This document shows, piece by piece, positions 1-11,837 of a stretch of DNA of 64,000 nucleotides. The notes below the pieces were generated by a model, which saw nothing but the letters and a program-made list of their open reading frames with translations, was not told where the DNA came from and made no database searches. The translations under genes were made by a program, and so were the position numbers. This DNA is from Rhizobiaceae bacterium (GTDB lineage: Bacteria; Pseudomonadota; Alphaproteobacteria; Rhizobiales; Rhizobiaceae), in assembly GCA_014238155.1 (NCBI GenBank), contig JABABQ010000021.1:112425-176424 (forward strand), written 5' to 3'. Every line of letters begins with the position of its first letter. Position 1 is the stretch's first letter.

Positions 1-810
1 TTCGGCTGCATGCCGCCACGTGATGTCATTCTCACCGTCGGCAAGGAAATGCTTGAAGCAACCATGTCCTACCGGTGTCGTTTCTTTGAATACCTTTGCT
101 ATCGCCCGCTGTTGCAACTTTATTACAACGAAGATCCCGGCATGCGCCATGAAAGCGCACCAAAACCACGCCTCACGGACGCTGACTATCATCCGGACTA
201 TTTGTCCGAAGAAATCGGTGTGCAAAAACGTCTTGAATGGACCGCCGCCAAGCATTTTGTCACAACCGAAGAAGAGCCTCTGTTTGATGCAGCGGATGTT
301 TTGCGGTTTGGCAAGGACCTGGTCGTTCAACATGGTTTCACCACCAATTTGAAAGGCATTGACTGGCTGCAACGCCACTTCCCGGATCATCGCGTTACCG
401 CCGTCAACTTCCCCGGCGACCCCTACCCGATACACATTGATGCAACCTTCACACCAATCCGCCCCGGCCTGATTATCAACAATCCTGAACGACGTCTGCC
501 CGACGACCAGCGCGACTTCTTTCACCGCAATGACTGGGAAATTGTCGATGCAGCCCGTCCAGCCCACAACACACCGCCGCCACTTTGTTATTCGTCAGTC
601 TGGCTGTCGATGAATGTGTTGATGGTCGATGAAAAAACTGTTTGCTGCGAAGCCAGCGAAGTTAATCAGATGGAACAATTTGACAAGATGGGGCTGGAAG
701 TTCTGCCGATCCCGTTCCGCGATGCCTATGCTTTTGGTGGCGCGCTGCATTGCGCAACCACGGATGTTTATCGCGAAGGTGAGTGCCAGGACTATTTTTC
801 CAAGGGCTAG
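1..810 (+). CDS. glycine amidinotransferase-like protein (5' truncated by window edge)
   Basis: Frame stays open from base 1 (FGCMPPRDVILTVGKEM...); GATM-like features: PRD near the N-terminus, HIDATFTPIRPGLIINNP, and a C-terminal GGALHCATTDVYREG Cys/His site. Confidence 0.8.
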   Translation, partial: FGCMPPRDVILTVGKEMLEATMSYRCRFFEYLCYRPLLQLYYNEDPGMRHESAPKPRLTDADYHPDYLSEEIGVQKRLEWTAAKHFVTTEEEPLFDAADVLRFGKDLVVQHGFTTNLKGIDWLQRHFPDHRVTAVNFPGDPYPIHIDATFTPIRPGLIINNPERRLPDDQRDFFHRNDWEIVDAARPAHNTPPPLCYSSVWLSMNVLMVDEKTVCCEASEVNQMEQFDKMGLEVLPIPFRDAYAFGGALHCATTDVYREGECQDYFSKG

Positions 811-813
811 AGC

Positions 814-1704
814 CTAGTCAATATAGCTATCCGCTCGCAGGCCCGCCCGTTCGAAATGAATCGGCAGAACCTTGCCGTAAAGCTGTTTGGTGCGCTCAGG
901 AGCACCAACCATGTCGGGCTCTTCAACATAGGAGAAGATGGCCACATAACGTGGCAGTTCGCCTACAAGGGGAGCAACCCGGTGGAGTGAATAACGACCC
1001 AAAAACAATTGCAGGTCGCCAGGTTCAAGCTCCAGTGTGACCACCTTGTCGGAAGTTCCGTCCAATACTTTGCGGACTTCCCCAAAATTTTCGCCGTCAC
1101 TTCGGATATTGGGGGCATATTCAAAGGCGCCCCCCTGACGGGCATTTTGTATTGCCAGTGTTACGGTGAAATTATTGGTATCGAAGTGCCAGGGAAACCC
1201 CTCTCCTTCTTCCGCCATATTGATGATCACATCAGCAAGAGGATCGGCGTAGCGATAAAAACCCCTGGCCTGCAGGCAATCGCAAATGAAGGAATCGAAC
1301 GCGACATAATCGTGGATGCCCCGCAGCGGGCCAGAAGGTTCGAAATTATCTGCCGAAATGAAGTTATTGGAGCGGTCATAAAAAGCCCGCCGCGGATCGT
1401 CATCGGGTAAGGTTGGATCGTCTGCGGTAAAATAAGGATTGGTACGGTTGAACGAGCGGTGGCCCTGATTGCGAACGGATTCCGCTTCCCTGCACAAATG
1501 CTGCACAGCTTCGGGTTTGACAAACCCTTTGACAACCGCACAGCCATCGCGGGCAAGATCCTGACGCACTACCGAAATCGCCTTGTCGCGCGCCGCACCG
1601 GGTTGGTGGATCGGATAGCGCTTCAGATCAATCATTTCCGCTGCATCAAGCATCAGCCGCCCCAGCCTCCTTTGACCACTTCGATCAAAGGTGGCCAAGG
1701 ACAC
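814..1704 (-). CDS. Fe(II)/2-oxoglutarate-dependent oxygenase, HalD/BesD-like family (hydroxylase-type HxD)
   Basis: GFPWHFDTNNFTVTLAIQNARQGGAFEYAPNIRS and DLQLFLGRYSLHRVAPL...RYVAIFSY: HxD...H facial triad plus Arg. Confidence 0.7.
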   Translation of the reverse strand: MSLATFDRSGQRRLGRLMLDAAEMIDLKRYPIHQPGAARDKAISVVRQDLARDGCAVVKGFVKPEAVQHLCREAESVRNQGHRSFNRTNPYFTADDPTLPDDDPRRAFYDRSNNFISADNFEPSGPLRGIHDYVAFDSFICDCLQARGFYRYADPLADVIINMAEEGEGFPWHFDTNNFTVTLAIQNARQGGAFEYAPNIRSDGENFGEVRKVLDGTSDKVVTLELEPGDLQLFLGRYSLHRVAPLVGELPRYVAIFSYVEEPDMVGAPERTKQLYGKVLPIHFERAGLRADSYID

Positions 1705-1751
1705 TTGGCGTTACTTTAGGTTTTTCGACACGGCGATGGGTTCGCCAAAAC

Positions 1752-2594
1752 TTATTTGTCAGCCAGCGGTGGCAAAGTTCGCAGATAGGCCACAATCGCC
1801 TTCAGATCACTTTGCGTCGTCTTTGCCAGAAACGGATAGGGCATGGGTGGCAACATCGGCTTTCCGTCAGGGCGTTTACCCATTGTTATCATGGTGATAA
1901 TGTCGGCATCGCTCAGATCGGCAAGACCATCTCCATGGGTTGTCAGATTAGAAGACACCGACACCCCCCAGGGGCCATGAAACTCAAAACCACCACGACC
2001 CAAATCCGTCTCCAACATCGGACCTTTTGGACCAAATGGCGTATGGCATTCCATGCAATGGGCGATTGGACCTGCAAGATATTCGCCGTATTTGACAACG
2101 TCGTCCTTTGCCACGCTGGCAACTGATGTGACTGGTGGACCATAGGCAGGCGGCAGGGGAATATTATAAGTCGATTTTGGGTTGTCCTGCTGAATCGCCG
2201 GAACGGAACGCAAATAGGCAACAATTGCCGCCAGATCATTGTCGGACAGGCCGCGATACATGGGAAATGGCATGGGTGGGCCGATCAAGCTGCCATCCGG
2301 GCGCAGGCCCTCGCGAATGGCTCTGCCCAACTCCGCGTCAGACCACTGCGAGACAGTGCCACCTGGAGTGATATTTGGTGCGATTGCAGTAAATCCAGCG
2401 TTTTTAACCACCAGCCGACCAGCCAATTCCTTACCTTTGATAAATCCGTCCGGTCCCAACGGCGAATGGCAATTACCACATCCAGCTGGGCCGGTGACCA
2501 GATACTGACCTCGTTCGACCAGAGTTTCAGCACCCGCACCTACAACCCAGAAACCCGCAAACAGACCCAGCGCGGTGATTAAACCTCGTTTCAT
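1752..2594 (-). CDS. diheme c-type cytochrome (two tandem cytochrome c domains), exported
   Basis: Signal peptide; CGNCH and CMECH haem motifs; two internally homologous halves each ending in IVAYLR(S/T)(V/L)P. Confidence 0.85.
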   Translation of the reverse strand: MKRGLITALGLFAGFWVVGAGAETLVERGQYLVTGPAGCGNCHSPLGPDGFIKGKELAGRLVVKNAGFTAIAPNITPGGTVSQWSDAELGRAIREGLRPDGSLIGPPMPFPMYRGLSDNDLAAIVAYLRSVPAIQQDNPKSTYNIPLPPAYGPPVTSVASVAKDDVVKYGEYLAGPIAHCMECHTPFGPKGPMLETDLGRGGFEFHGPWGVSVSSNLTTHGDGLADLSDADIITMITMGKRPDGKPMLPPMPYPFLAKTTQSDLKAIVAYLRTLPPLADK

Positions 2595-2678
2595 GATATT
2601 GCCTTCCCAAATATTGCCCCGTTAGCAAAAGGTATCAAAACATTGGGGATTTTGTCCAGACAGTCAGTTGCCCCGACT

Positions 2679-3371
2679 TTAATCGCGTTGCGATATACCG
2701 CCATTGGAGGCCGACCACTCGTAAGGAGCGTTGAGGAATTTTTCGACTTCGTTCAATGTATTCTCATCAAACCGGCTGGTCCGCTTTGTTTCTTCCAATA
2801 CGTCCCACCAGGTGCCCAAATGGTGCAGGGTGATATCCATGTCCGCCATCAATTTGGGCGTATCTTTGAAGATGTCGTAGTAGAACACCGCAAATGTATG
2901 GTTGATTTGCGCGCCAGCATCGCGGATCGCCTGGGCGAATTTTCGTTTTGAACCACCATCCGTGGTCAGGTCCTCGACCAGCAAAATGCGATCATTATCT
3001 TTGAAATCACCTTCAATCAGAGAATTGCGACCAAAACCCTTTGGCTTCTTGCGCACATATACCATCGGCAGGCCCATGCGCTCGGCAATGAAGGCCGCAA
3101 AAGGTATGCCCGCGGTTTCACCCCCAGCCACCACGTCGAACTGTTCGTAACCGGTGTCGCGATAGATTGTTGAGCAGGCAAAATCCATCAATGCGTTGCG
3201 GATGCGGGGATAAGAAATCAGTTTGCGGCAATCGATATAGACCGGGCTCGCCAGTCCGGAAGTGAATATATAAGGCTCGTCAGAGCGAAAATGAACCGCT
3301 TCAATCTCCAGCAACATTTTGGCCAGTTGCTGGGCCATGAAGGCTTTTTCAGGAAATGAATTATTGAACAT
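2679..3371 (-). CDS. pyrE: orotate phosphoribosyltransferase
   Basis: PRTase motif ILLVEDLTTDGGSK; VVAGGETAGIPFA; adjacent to pyrC. Confidence 0.93.
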   Translation of the reverse strand: MFNNSFPEKAFMAQQLAKMLLEIEAVHFRSDEPYIFTSGLASPVYIDCRKLISYPRIRNALMDFACSTIYRDTGYEQFDVVAGGETAGIPFAAFIAERMGLPMVYVRKKPKGFGRNSLIEGDFKDNDRILLVEDLTTDGGSKRKFAQAIRDAGAQINHTFAVFYYDIFKDTPKLMADMDITLHHLGTWWDVLEETKRTSRFDENTLNEVEKFLNAPYEWSASNGGISQRD

Positions 3372-3400
3372 TGGTCTCTCGATCAGGTTGGACAGGCAGG

Positions 3401-4438
3401 CTATTGCGGATGCCAGTAGACATCAAATCCGGGGTCGAAAACGGTCACATGTCCCGCGCCGGTGTCGAAACCGCTTGGAAATGCGACAGGTTGATCAGAT
3501 TTGACCAGTGTCATCTGGCTTTGATTGACGGGCAATTGGTAAAATTGAGGGCCGTTCAGTGACGCAAAATTCTTCAATCGATCCAGCGCACCTTCCTCTT
3601 CAAAGACATGCGCCAAAAGGCTCATTGTGTTGATCGAAGTATAGCAACCAGCACAGCCACAAGCGTTTTCCTTCAGATCGGTCGGGTGCGGTGCACTGTC
3701 AGTACCGAGAAAAAAACGCCGGTCACCAGATGTCGCCGCGGCGCGCAAAGCCTGACGGTGACTCTCCCGCTTTGCAACCGGCAGGCAATAATAATGGGGT
3801 CGAATGCCACCGGCAAGAATGTGGTTTCGATTGATGATCAGGTGGTGGGTGGTGATTGTCGCTGCCAGGTCCGTCTCATTGGATTTGACGTAGTCCACAC
3901 CATCGGCGGTGGTGACGTGTTCCATAACCACTCTTAGACCCGGAACACGACGACGTAACGGATCCAGAACCGTTTCTATGAAAACCGCTTCACGATCGAA
4001 AATGTCGATGTCGGAGCTGGTAACCTCACCATGGACGCATAGCGGCAGGCCAATTTGCGCCATTCGTTCCAACACTGGCAAGACTTTGTCAAAATCGCGC
4101 ACCCCGGATTCTGAATTTGTCGTGGCACCTGCCGGATAGAGTTTCAGGGCTTTGATCAGTCCTGAATTGGCCGCCGCTTCAACGTCTGAAGGGTCGGTGG
4201 TTTCCGTCAGATAAAGCGTCATCAGAGGTTCAAAGGAAGAACCTTGTGGAACTGCTGAAAGAATACGTTCGCGATAAGCTGCAGCATGAGCACCCGTAAC
4301 AACCGGTGGCACCAGGTTGGGCATGATTATGGCCCTGGCAAAGTGGTCGCAGGAATGTCCAATGACACCTTTGAGCATTTCACCATCACGCAGATGGAGG
4401 TGCCAGTCATCAGGCGTTGGGATGGTCAGAGTATTCAT
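3401..4438 (-). CDS. pyrC: dihydroorotase (class II)
   Basis: [46 protein letters not shown]. Confidence 0.95.
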   Translation of the reverse strand: MNTLTIPTPDDWHLHLRDGEMLKGVIGHSCDHFARAIIMPNLVPPVVTGAHAAAYRERILSAVPQGSSFEPLMTLYLTETTDPSDVEAAANSGLIKALKLYPAGATTNSESGVRDFDKVLPVLERMAQIGLPLCVHGEVTSSDIDIFDREAVFIETVLDPLRRRVPGLRVVMEHVTTADGVDYVKSNETDLAATITTHHLIINRNHILAGGIRPHYYCLPVAKRESHRQALRAAATSGDRRFFLGTDSAPHPTDLKENACGCAGCYTSINTMSLLAHVFEEEGALDRLKNFASLNGPQFYQLPVNQSQMTLVKSDQPVAFPSGFDTGAGHVTVFDPGFDVYWHPQ

Positions 4439-4614
4439 GGCTGCCTTTTGATGCTGTTGCTCTCATTCGGGTAGAATGACCAGTTCGTAATGGCAAGAGC
4501 AACGATGATGGAATTGGCCGCTTGCCCTCATCAAAGCACAACATATTTTTGCAGTGGCAAATTCGGGCGTCCGTGTTAACTCGGGTAGCTCAACAAAATT
4601 GTGAGGAATCCCAA

Positions 4615-5118
4615 ATGGAACAAAGTTCACAGATCGTAGTTCGGCCGGCCCGACCCGATGATGCGGCTTTCCTGTGTGCCTTGTTAAATCAGATTATTCA
4701 GCGCGGTGGAACAACTGCTTATCAAGAAATTCTGTCTCAAGATCAATTTGCGCAGAATTATCTGGAAAATCCAAGAACTGTGAGCTGTTTCGTTGCCTGT
4801 ATAGAGGATGAAACCCGGCTTGGTTTTCAGCATGTTGATACAAATTCCAAACTGCATGATGACTGGGGCGATATCGCCACATTCGCCAAAATCAATAGTC
4901 CTGTTCGGGGAATTGGCACGGCATTGTTTGACGCCACGCTGGTTGCAGCCCGCGAAGCTGGACTGGTCGCAATCAATGCAACAATTCGTGCCGACAACAC
5001 ATCCGGGCTTGGTTATTATTCGAAAATGGGATTTGTAACCTATGCGGTCGCCGAAGCAGTTCCACTGATGGATGGCACTCCGGTTGACCGAATATCCAAA
5101 AAATACCTGTTTGAATAG
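4615..5118 (+). CDS. GNAT family N-acetyltransferase
   Basis: IVVRPARPDDAAFLCALLNQII...GIGTALFDATL...NATIRADNTSGLGYYSKMGF; ATG at 4615 preceded by purine-rich GTGAGGA. Confidence 0.85.
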   Translation: MEQSSQIVVRPARPDDAAFLCALLNQIIQRGGTTAYQEILSQDQFAQNYLENPRTVSCFVACIEDETRLGFQHVDTNSKLHDDWGDIATFAKINSPVRGIGTALFDATLVAAREAGLVAINATIRADNTSGLGYYSKMGFVTYAVAEAVPLMDGTPVDRISKKYLFE

Positions 5119-5209
5119 ACAATTGCACCTGTTGTGATGAATTGACGGGCGCTTCGTGTGACCCTAAAACGGCGCAGCCTGTTGCGGCAGCTCTGGAGAA
5201 TGTAAAAGT

Positions 5210-6301
5210 ATGTCTCACAACACATTCGGCCATTTGTTTCGGTTTACGACCTGGGGAGAGTCCCATGGGCTGGCTCTTGGATGCGTGGTCGACGGGTGCC
5301 CGCCAGGACTGGAAATATCAGAGGCAGAAATTCAGACCTTTCTCGACAAGCGCAAACCGGGCCAGTCTAAATATACCACCCAGCGACGCGAAGCCGATCA
5401 GGTAAAAGTTTTGTCGGGAGTTATGCCACAGGAAGATGGATCCTGGCTCACCACAGGCACGCCGATTTCGATGATGATCGAAAACACCGACCAACGTTCC
5501 AAAGACTACAGCGATATTGCCAAACGCTATCGCCCCGGACACGCTGATTTCACCTATGACGCCAAATATGGCGTACGCGACTATCGCGGTGGCGGGCGCT
5601 CCTCCGCTCGGGAAACCGCTGCCCGAGTAGCTGCGGGAGCCGTCGCACGCAAAATTATTTCTGGAGTGAGGGTGCGAGCCGCACTGGTTCAGATCGGTCG
5701 GCATAAAATTGACCGTTCCCGCTGGGACTGGGCAGAAGTGAACAACAATCCGTTCTTTTGTCCTGATCCTGAGATGGCAGACCTCTGGGCCACCGAATTG
5801 GACAAGATCCGCAAAGCCGGCTCGTCTGTCGGGGCGGTGATTGAAGTTGTTGCAGAAGGTGTGCCTGCCGGTTGGGGCGCGCCAATATATGCGAAACTGG
5901 ATCAGGATATCTGCAGCGCATTTATGTCGATCAATGCGGTCAAAGGTGTGGAAATGGGCAACGGATTTGAGGCAGCTGAAATTACCGGCGAAGAAAATGC
6001 AGATCAAATTCGCATGGGCGACGATGGACCAGAATTTCTGACCAATAATGCTGGTGGTGTTTTGGGTGGCATTTCATCCGGCCAACCCGTTGTAGCCAGA
6101 TTTGCGGTCAAACCGACATCCTCGATCCTCACCCCGCGACAATCAATTACATCAGACGGCGAAGAAGTTGACGTTATGACCAAGGGCCGCCACGACCCCT
6201 GTGTCGGCATCCGGGCGGTGCCCATCGGTGAAGCGATGATGGCCTGTGTCCTGGCCGACCATTATTTGCGCCATCGCGGACAGATTGGAGAGCAGGTATG
6301 A
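5210..6301 (+). CDS. aroC: chorismate synthase
   Basis: [68 protein letters not shown]. Confidence 0.97.
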   Translation: MSHNTFGHLFRFTTWGESHGLALGCVVDGCPPGLEISEAEIQTFLDKRKPGQSKYTTQRREADQVKVLSGVMPQEDGSWLTTGTPISMMIENTDQRSKDYSDIAKRYRPGHADFTYDAKYGVRDYRGGGRSSARETAARVAAGAVARKIISGVRVRAALVQIGRHKIDRSRWDWAEVNNNPFFCPDPEMADLWATELDKIRKAGSSVGAVIEVVAEGVPAGWGAPIYAKLDQDICSAFMSINAVKGVEMGNGFEAAEITGEENADQIRMGDDGPEFLTNNAGGVLGGISSGQPVVARFAVKPTSSILTPRQSITSDGEEVDVMTKGRHDPCVGIRAVPIGEAMMACVLADHYLRHRGQIGEQV

Positions 6302-7434
6302 CCAGCGATATGGAACGCGTTGCAGAAGCAATTCGCGCTTTTGAACGTGGTGAAGTCGTCGTCGTAACCGATGATGATGATCGCGAGAATGAAGGTGATC
6401 TGATCGTTGCCGCAGTTCATTGCACGCCGGAAATCATGGGCATGTTTATTCGCCACACATCTGGCATTGTTTGCGCACCCATGACCGGCGATGAAGCGCG
6501 TCGCCTGAACCTGGCTCCCATGGTTGCAGAAAATGATGCCCCCCATGCCACGGCATTTACGGTCAGCGTCGACTACAAGCACGACACCACAACCGGCATT
6601 TCTGCCGAAGAACGCTGTACGACGGTTCGGGGTCTGGCAAACCCTAACTCCGGTGCCGGCGACTTTGTTCGCCCTGGGCATATATTTCCGCTAGTGGCGC
6701 GCGAAGGTGGCGTGCTGATACGTTCTGGCCACACTGAGGCAGCTGTTGATCTTTGCAATCTGGCCGGTCTTCCCCCTGTCGGGGTCATATCGGAACTGGT
6801 CAATGATGACGGCACAGTCATGCGCGGACCGCAAATTCAGGATTTTGCAGAACAAAAAAATCTTAGGGTTGTCACGGTCGATGACCTGATCGCGTATCGG
6901 CAGCGTCAGGAACGTTTGGTCGAGCGGGTCGAGGAGTTTGACATTAACACGTCTGCCGGCCCCGCGCAGGCCGTAACCTATTCGACGGAATGGGATCCAA
7001 TGCAACAACTGGCCGTTGTGTTTGGTGACATTCGCGATGGCCGCAACGTGTTGGTTCGCCTGCACGTAGAAAGCGTGATTGACGATGCGTTTGGCGGCTC
7101 GCCGGCCCTGAATGATCACCTCGAAGCAATTGCCAAAGAAGGCCGGGGAGTTGTGGTGTATCTGCGCGAAGGTTCGGTTGGTGTGACCGGTGGTGGCATT
7201 CGTGGTGGGATTGATGAATCTGCCCGCAATCAACCGGCTTTTGGGGATGATGCTGAAGCCCACGGGGCGGCACAGAGCCGCAAGGAAGAATGGCTGGAAA
7301 TCGGCATGGGGGCCCAGATATTGAAAGACCTTGGCGTCAGCTCCATTCGGTTGATCGCTTCCAAAGAGCGCAATTATGTCGGATTGAGCGGATTCGGCAT
7401 TGAAATCGCTGACACGGTTTTGTCCGATGGCTAA
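6298..7434 (+). CDS. ribB: 3,4-dihydroxy-2-butanone 4-phosphate synthase with C-terminal GTP cyclohydrolase II-like domain
   Basis: [46 protein letters not shown] overlap with aroC. Confidence 0.9.
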   Translation: MTSDMERVAEAIRAFERGEVVVVTDDDDRENEGDLIVAAVHCTPEIMGMFIRHTSGIVCAPMTGDEARRLNLAPMVAENDAPHATAFTVSVDYKHDTTTGISAEERCTTVRGLANPNSGAGDFVRPGHIFPLVAREGGVLIRSGHTEAAVDLCNLAGLPPVGVISELVNDDGTVMRGPQIQDFAEQKNLRVVTVDDLIAYRQRQERLVERVEEFDINTSAGPAQAVTYSTEWDPMQQLAVVFGDIRDGRNVLVRLHVESVIDDAFGGSPALNDHLEAIAKEGRGVVVYLREGSVGVTGGGIRGGIDESARNQPAFGDDAEAHGAAQSRKEEWLEIGMGAQILKDLGVSSIRLIASKERNYVGLSGFGIEIADTVLSDG

Positions 7435-8347
7435 CTGGAAATTCATGCCTCTGGTTCTGTCATTTCTTTTGGTGCTGCCGGCCGAAGCTGATGAGTGGAC
7501 CGCTAGGCAGGCTTCAGGTTTCAAATCACCCAGCCAGGGTCGTAAGGCGACAGGTGGCCTTCCAGACGGATATGAAGCAAAGGCCAGTTCTGGCGACATA
7601 TCCAAAGCCTGGTATATTCAGCCAACACGCAGATACCGTCACGGCATTTTGGGGGATGACATTGAAGCTGGCGGCCTAAAAGTTCTGTTGCGAAACGGCA
7701 AAACCGCAGAGCTTAGTTTAAAACAAAGCCTGGTTTTTGAAGACCGGACGCCGCGACTGCTTGATCTGGACGGGGATGGAAATAACGAGGTCGTAACTTT
7801 GATGAGCAGCAATAGCAAAGGCGCTGCTATTGCTGTTTTTGGTCTGAAGGATGGCAAGTTGAGTTTGATTGATCAGACGCCGTTTATTGGCCGCTCCAAC
7901 CGCTGGCGCAATATTGCTGGCATCGCCGATTATAATGGCGACGGCTGGCTGGAAATCGCCGAAGTTGTCACGCCACATATTGGCGGCACGTTGAAATTCT
8001 GGACCTGGAAGAACCGACGTTTGAAACTTGCCGGTTCAAAAAGGTCTTTTTCCAACCACGCGATAGGGTCGCGGGAGCAGCGGTTGTCAGCGACAGCCGA
8101 CTTCAATGGCGATGGTCGGTCTGATATTGCAGTTCCCGGCAGCAATCGCCGTACATTGCATGTGATGGGGTTTGTCGGTGCCAGTGGTAGCAATGCAAGT
8201 GGCGGCAGTCGCAAGCTCAAGGAGATCGCCAGCGTTTCCCTTCCAGCAAAGGTCTCGCAACCCATATTGTTGATCAAACGCAACGGCAGCACAGTGTTGA
8301 AGACAAAACTGTCCAACGGATCGATTTGGGAAATTCAACCGCGCTAG
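7427..8347 (+). CDS. secreted FG-GAP/VCBS-repeat protein
   Basis: Signal peptide (WKFMPLVLSFLLVLPAEA) and three calcium-binding-like repeats LDGDGNNEV, YNGDGWLEI, FNGDGRSDI. Confidence 0.75.
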   Translation: MANWKFMPLVLSFLLVLPAEADEWTARQASGFKSPSQGRKATGGLPDGYEAKASSGDISKAWYIQPTRRYRHGILGDDIEAGGLKVLLRNGKTAELSLKQSLVFEDRTPRLLDLDGDGNNEVVTLMSSNSKGAAIAVFGLKDGKLSLIDQTPFIGRSNRWRNIAGIADYNGDGWLEIAEVVTPHIGGTLKFWTWKNRRLKLAGSKRSFSNHAIGSREQRLSATADFNGDGRSDIAVPGSNRRTLHVMGFVGASGSNASGGSRKLKEIASVSLPAKVSQPILLIKRNGSTVLKTKLSNGSIWEIQPR

Positions 8348-8446
8348 AGTCGTTCTGGTCTAAATGGATGCAACGAATGTGTATCTTCGCCTTCAATTGT
8401 TGACCCTCGGTCATCAAACCCCCAACATGTGTCTTCGGAGCCTTGC

Positions 8447-9373
8447 ATGACCACCCAGCTTTATAGCCACGATATATTTGTCGAGCACCTGACGCCTGAA
8501 GGGCATCCGGAGCGACCGGACCGAATGAGAGCCGTGGCTCAGGCGCTATCTGCGGAGATATTTGACGGTCTTGATCGGCACACAACCGAACCGGCAGATG
8601 ATGAACATTTCGAGCTGGCCCATCCCAAAGCATATGTCGACGGCATACGAGCCCTTGTTCCCCAAGAGGGACGCGTGCGGGTTGATCCCGACACAACCAT
8701 GAGCCCGAAGTCGTGGGAATGTGTACGCCATTCGGTGGGTGGTGGTCTCGCGGCAATTGACGCCGTTTTTGCAAATCGAGCCGACAATGCTTTTGTTTCT
8801 GCCCGGCCCCCCGGACATCATGCAGAGAAGGTGACCGCGATGGGCTTTTGCTTGATCAATACTGCCGCAGTAATGGCCCGATATGCCCAGCAAAAACATG
8901 GGGTTGAACGTGTTGCGATCATCGACTGGGATGTCCATCACGGGAATGGCACACAGGACATTTTCTACGATGACCCAAGCGTGGTTTATGCATCGACCCA
9001 CCAGATGCCGCTGTTTCCCGGCAGCGGTGCCAAGCAGGAAACCGGGGCTGGAAATATCCACAACGCCCCGCTGTCTCCCGGCATGGGTGGCACAGATTTC
9101 CGCGCCGCATTTCGCGAGCGGGTGTTGCCGGCACTGGACAATTTTAAACCCGACTTGTTGATCGTTTCCGCCGGTTTCGATGCGCATCACCGTGATCCGC
9201 TGGCAAATATCAATCTGGAAGAGGATGATTTCGACTGGGCGACGGGTAAATTGTTGGATACTGCGGCGAGATATAGTGACAACAGGCTCGTCAGTCTGTT
9301 GGAAGGGGGCTATGATTTGAAGGGATTGGCCGATTCCTGTGCCGCCCATGTAAGTCGCCTGATGAGCGGCTAG
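8447..9373 (+). CDS. histone deacetylase family protein / acetylpolyamine amidohydrolase-like
   Basis: [60 protein letters not shown]. Confidence 0.9.
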   Translation: MTTQLYSHDIFVEHLTPEGHPERPDRMRAVAQALSAEIFDGLDRHTTEPADDEHFELAHPKAYVDGIRALVPQEGRVRVDPDTTMSPKSWECVRHSVGGGLAAIDAVFANRADNAFVSARPPGHHAEKVTAMGFCLINTAAVMARYAQQKHGVERVAIIDWDVHHGNGTQDIFYDDPSVVYASTHQMPLFPGSGAKQETGAGNIHNAPLSPGMGGTDFRAAFRERVLPALDNFKPDLLIVSAGFDAHHRDPLANINLEEDDFDWATGKLLDTAARYSDNRLVSLLEGGYDLKGLADSCAAHVSRLMSG

Positions 9374-9393
9374 ATCAGATAGTGGACAGATTG

Positions 9394-9639
9394 ATGAGTG
9401 AAGAAAAAATCGACGTATCGAAACTGAACTTTGAACAGGCTTTGGATAAGCTGGAAAAAATCGTTGATCGACTGGAGCGGGGCGACGTGGCGTTGGATGA
9501 ATCGATCAAGATTTACGAACAGGGTGAAGCCTTGAAAAAACATTGTGCAACTTTGTTGCAGGCGGCCGAGGACAAGGTTGAAAAAATTAGGGTGGGTGCC
9601 GATGGAACAGCCAAGGGAAGCGAGCCGCTGGACGAGTAA
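9394..9639 (+). CDS. xseB: exodeoxyribonuclease VII small subunit
   Basis: [55 protein letters not shown]. Confidence 0.93.
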   Translation: MSEEKIDVSKLNFEQALDKLEKIVDRLERGDVALDESIKIYEQGEALKKHCATLLQAAEDKVEKIRVGADGTAKGSEPLDE

Positions 9640-9836
9640 TTTTCAACGGTGCCGAATATTGCCAACAATCGCCGGTGAACAGGGTCAATTGTCGCAACGT
9701 CTTCCAATTGCGCGGAAATTATCGGAAACTGGTTGTATATCTGCCTTAGATTGAAACTAAATCACATTCGCCCAACTGACACAGTAAAATCAGTTGACTG
9801 AAATGCAGGCCACCGAGCCATCTGAGAGAGCCGTAC

Positions 9837-11747
9837 GTGAATATAGACACGCCCCTGCTGGATCAAGTTGCCGTGCCATCGGATTTGCGCAAGCTGTCCG
9901 ATGCGCAATTGCCTCTGTTAGCAAAGGAATTGCGCGATGAAATGCTCGACGCAGTTTCAGTTACCGGTGGACATCTGGGTGCCGGGCTCGGCGTTGTCGA
10001 ACTGACCATCGCTCTGCATCATGTCTTTGACACGCCACATGATCGCATTGTCTGGGATGTTGGCCATCAATGTTATCCGCACAAAATTCTGACCGGCCGG
10101 CGGGATCGTATTCGCACGCTGCGCAAAGAAGGCGGTTTGTCGGGTTTCACCAAACGCAACGAAAGTGAATATGACCCGTTCGGCGCAGCCCATTCATCGA
10201 CGTCAATATCCGCCGGATTGGGCATGAGCGAAGCTGCAAGATTGTCGGGCACTTCGCGCAATGTTGTGTCTGTAATCGGCGATGGATCGATCACCGCGGG
10301 CATGGCCTATGAAGCGATGAACAATGCAGGTGGGCTGGATGCGCGCCAGATTGTCATCCTCAATGACAACGACATGTCGATTGCACCACCAACTGGGGCG
10401 ATGAGCCATTATTTAGCCCGTCTGGTGTCGGGCAAGACCTATCTGACGATCCGCGAAACAGCCAAGCAGATTAACGAGAAACTGCCGGAATTTATTGCCA
10501 ACAAAGCCCGCAAGACAGAAGAATATGCCCGCGGTTTCTGGACAGGCGGCACATTGTTTGAAGAGCTCGGTTTTTATTATGTCGGCCCGATCGACGGCCA
10601 CAATCTTGATGTATTGCTGCCCATTCTGCGCAATGTGCGCGACATCGGGCAAGGCCCCATACTGGTTCATGTGGTCACCGAAAAAGGCAAGGGCTATGCG
10701 CCGGCTGAAGGCGCCAGCGACAAGTTGCACGCAGTGGCCCGCTTTAATGTGGTTACCGGCGAACAAACCAAAGCGGTTCCCAATGCCCCTTCTTACACAA
10801 AGGTATTTGGGCAAAGTCTGGTCCAGGAAGCTCAAGACGATGACAAGATTGTCGGCATTAGCGCGGCAATGCCAGGCGGCACGGGCATCGATATATTCCA
10901 GGAAGCTTTTCCGGAACGCACCTATGACGTGGGCATTGCCGAGCAACATGCGGTGACTTTCGCCGCGGGTCTCGCCAGCGAAGGGTACAAACCGTTCTGC
11001 GCGATTTATTCGACTTTCCTGCAGCGCGCCTATGACCAGGTGGTGCATGACGTGTCAATCCAGCAATTGCCGGTGCGTTTTCCAATCGACCGGGCTGGAT
11101 TTGTCGGGGCAGATGGCTCCACCCATGCGGGATCGTTTGATATTGCCTATTTGTCCTGTCTGCCGGGCTTTACGGTAATGGCGGCGGCCGATGAGGCTGA
11201 GCTGAAACATATGATAGCGACCGCAGTTGCCCATGATAGCGGGCCGATTTCGTTTCGCTATCCGCGCGGCGAAGGTGTGGGCGTTGAACTGCCGGATCGC
11301 GGACAAATTATGCCGATTGGCAAGGGGCGCATCACCCGTCAGGGCAGCAAAGTTGCACTGCTTTCGTTCGGTTCGCGCCATACCGACTGCATGGCAGCGG
11401 CGGAGGAACTTGAGGATTTCGGACTTTCCACGACTGTGGCAGACGCACGTTTTGCCAAGCCTCTCGATACCCATCTGGTGGAGCAATTGGCGCGTCACCA
11501 CGAAGTGCTGATAACGGTAGAGGAAGGGTCCACCGGCGGATTTGGTGCTCTGGTTCTGCATCATCTGGCCGGCAGCGGAATGCTCGACCATGGCCTCAAA
11601 ATCCGCACATTGACCATGCCCGATAAATTCATAGATCAGATGAGCCCAGAGCGCATGATTGAGGATGCAGGTCTGGATTGCCGCGGTATTGTGCATAGCG
11701 TATTCAGCGCTCTTGGCCGCGTCGATGCCCAACCAGCAACTGCCTGA
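9837..11747 (+). CDS. dxs: 1-deoxy-D-xylulose-5-phosphate synthase (GTG start)
   Basis: [73 protein letters not shown]. Confidence 0.97.
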   Translation: MNIDTPLLDQVAVPSDLRKLSDAQLPLLAKELRDEMLDAVSVTGGHLGAGLGVVELTIALHHVFDTPHDRIVWDVGHQCYPHKILTGRRDRIRTLRKEGGLSGFTKRNESEYDPFGAAHSSTSISAGLGMSEAARLSGTSRNVVSVIGDGSITAGMAYEAMNNAGGLDARQIVILNDNDMSIAPPTGAMSHYLARLVSGKTYLTIRETAKQINEKLPEFIANKARKTEEYARGFWTGGTLFEELGFYYVGPIDGHNLDVLLPILRNVRDIGQGPILVHVVTEKGKGYAPAEGASDKLHAVARFNVVTGEQTKAVPNAPSYTKVFGQSLVQEAQDDDKIVGISAAMPGGTGIDIFQEAFPERTYDVGIAEQHAVTFAAGLASEGYKPFCAIYSTFLQRAYDQVVHDVSIQQLPVRFPIDRAGFVGADGSTHAGSFDIAYLSCLPGFTVMAAADEAELKHMIATAVAHDSGPISFRYPRGEGVGVELPDRGQIMPIGKGRITRQGSKVALLSFGSRHTDCMAAAEELEDFGLSTTVADARFAKPLDTHLVEQLARHHEVLITVEEGSTGGFGALVLHHLAGSGMLDHGLKIRTLTMPDKFIDQMSPERMIEDAGLDCRGIVHSVFSALGRVDAQPATA

Positions 11748-11837
11748 CCACTGATCGCGACAATTTGAACTTCCAGGGCTATTGATTGAATCCTGTTTGG
11801 GTGTCATCTCCTTTTTGTTCTGCACCAATTGAGCCGT

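Noticed and set aside
5318-6007. Long antisense ORFs over aroC, ribB, dxs, guaB, guaA and others
   Set aside because: Shadow ORFs of strongly identified genes at moderate GC; no independent motifs.
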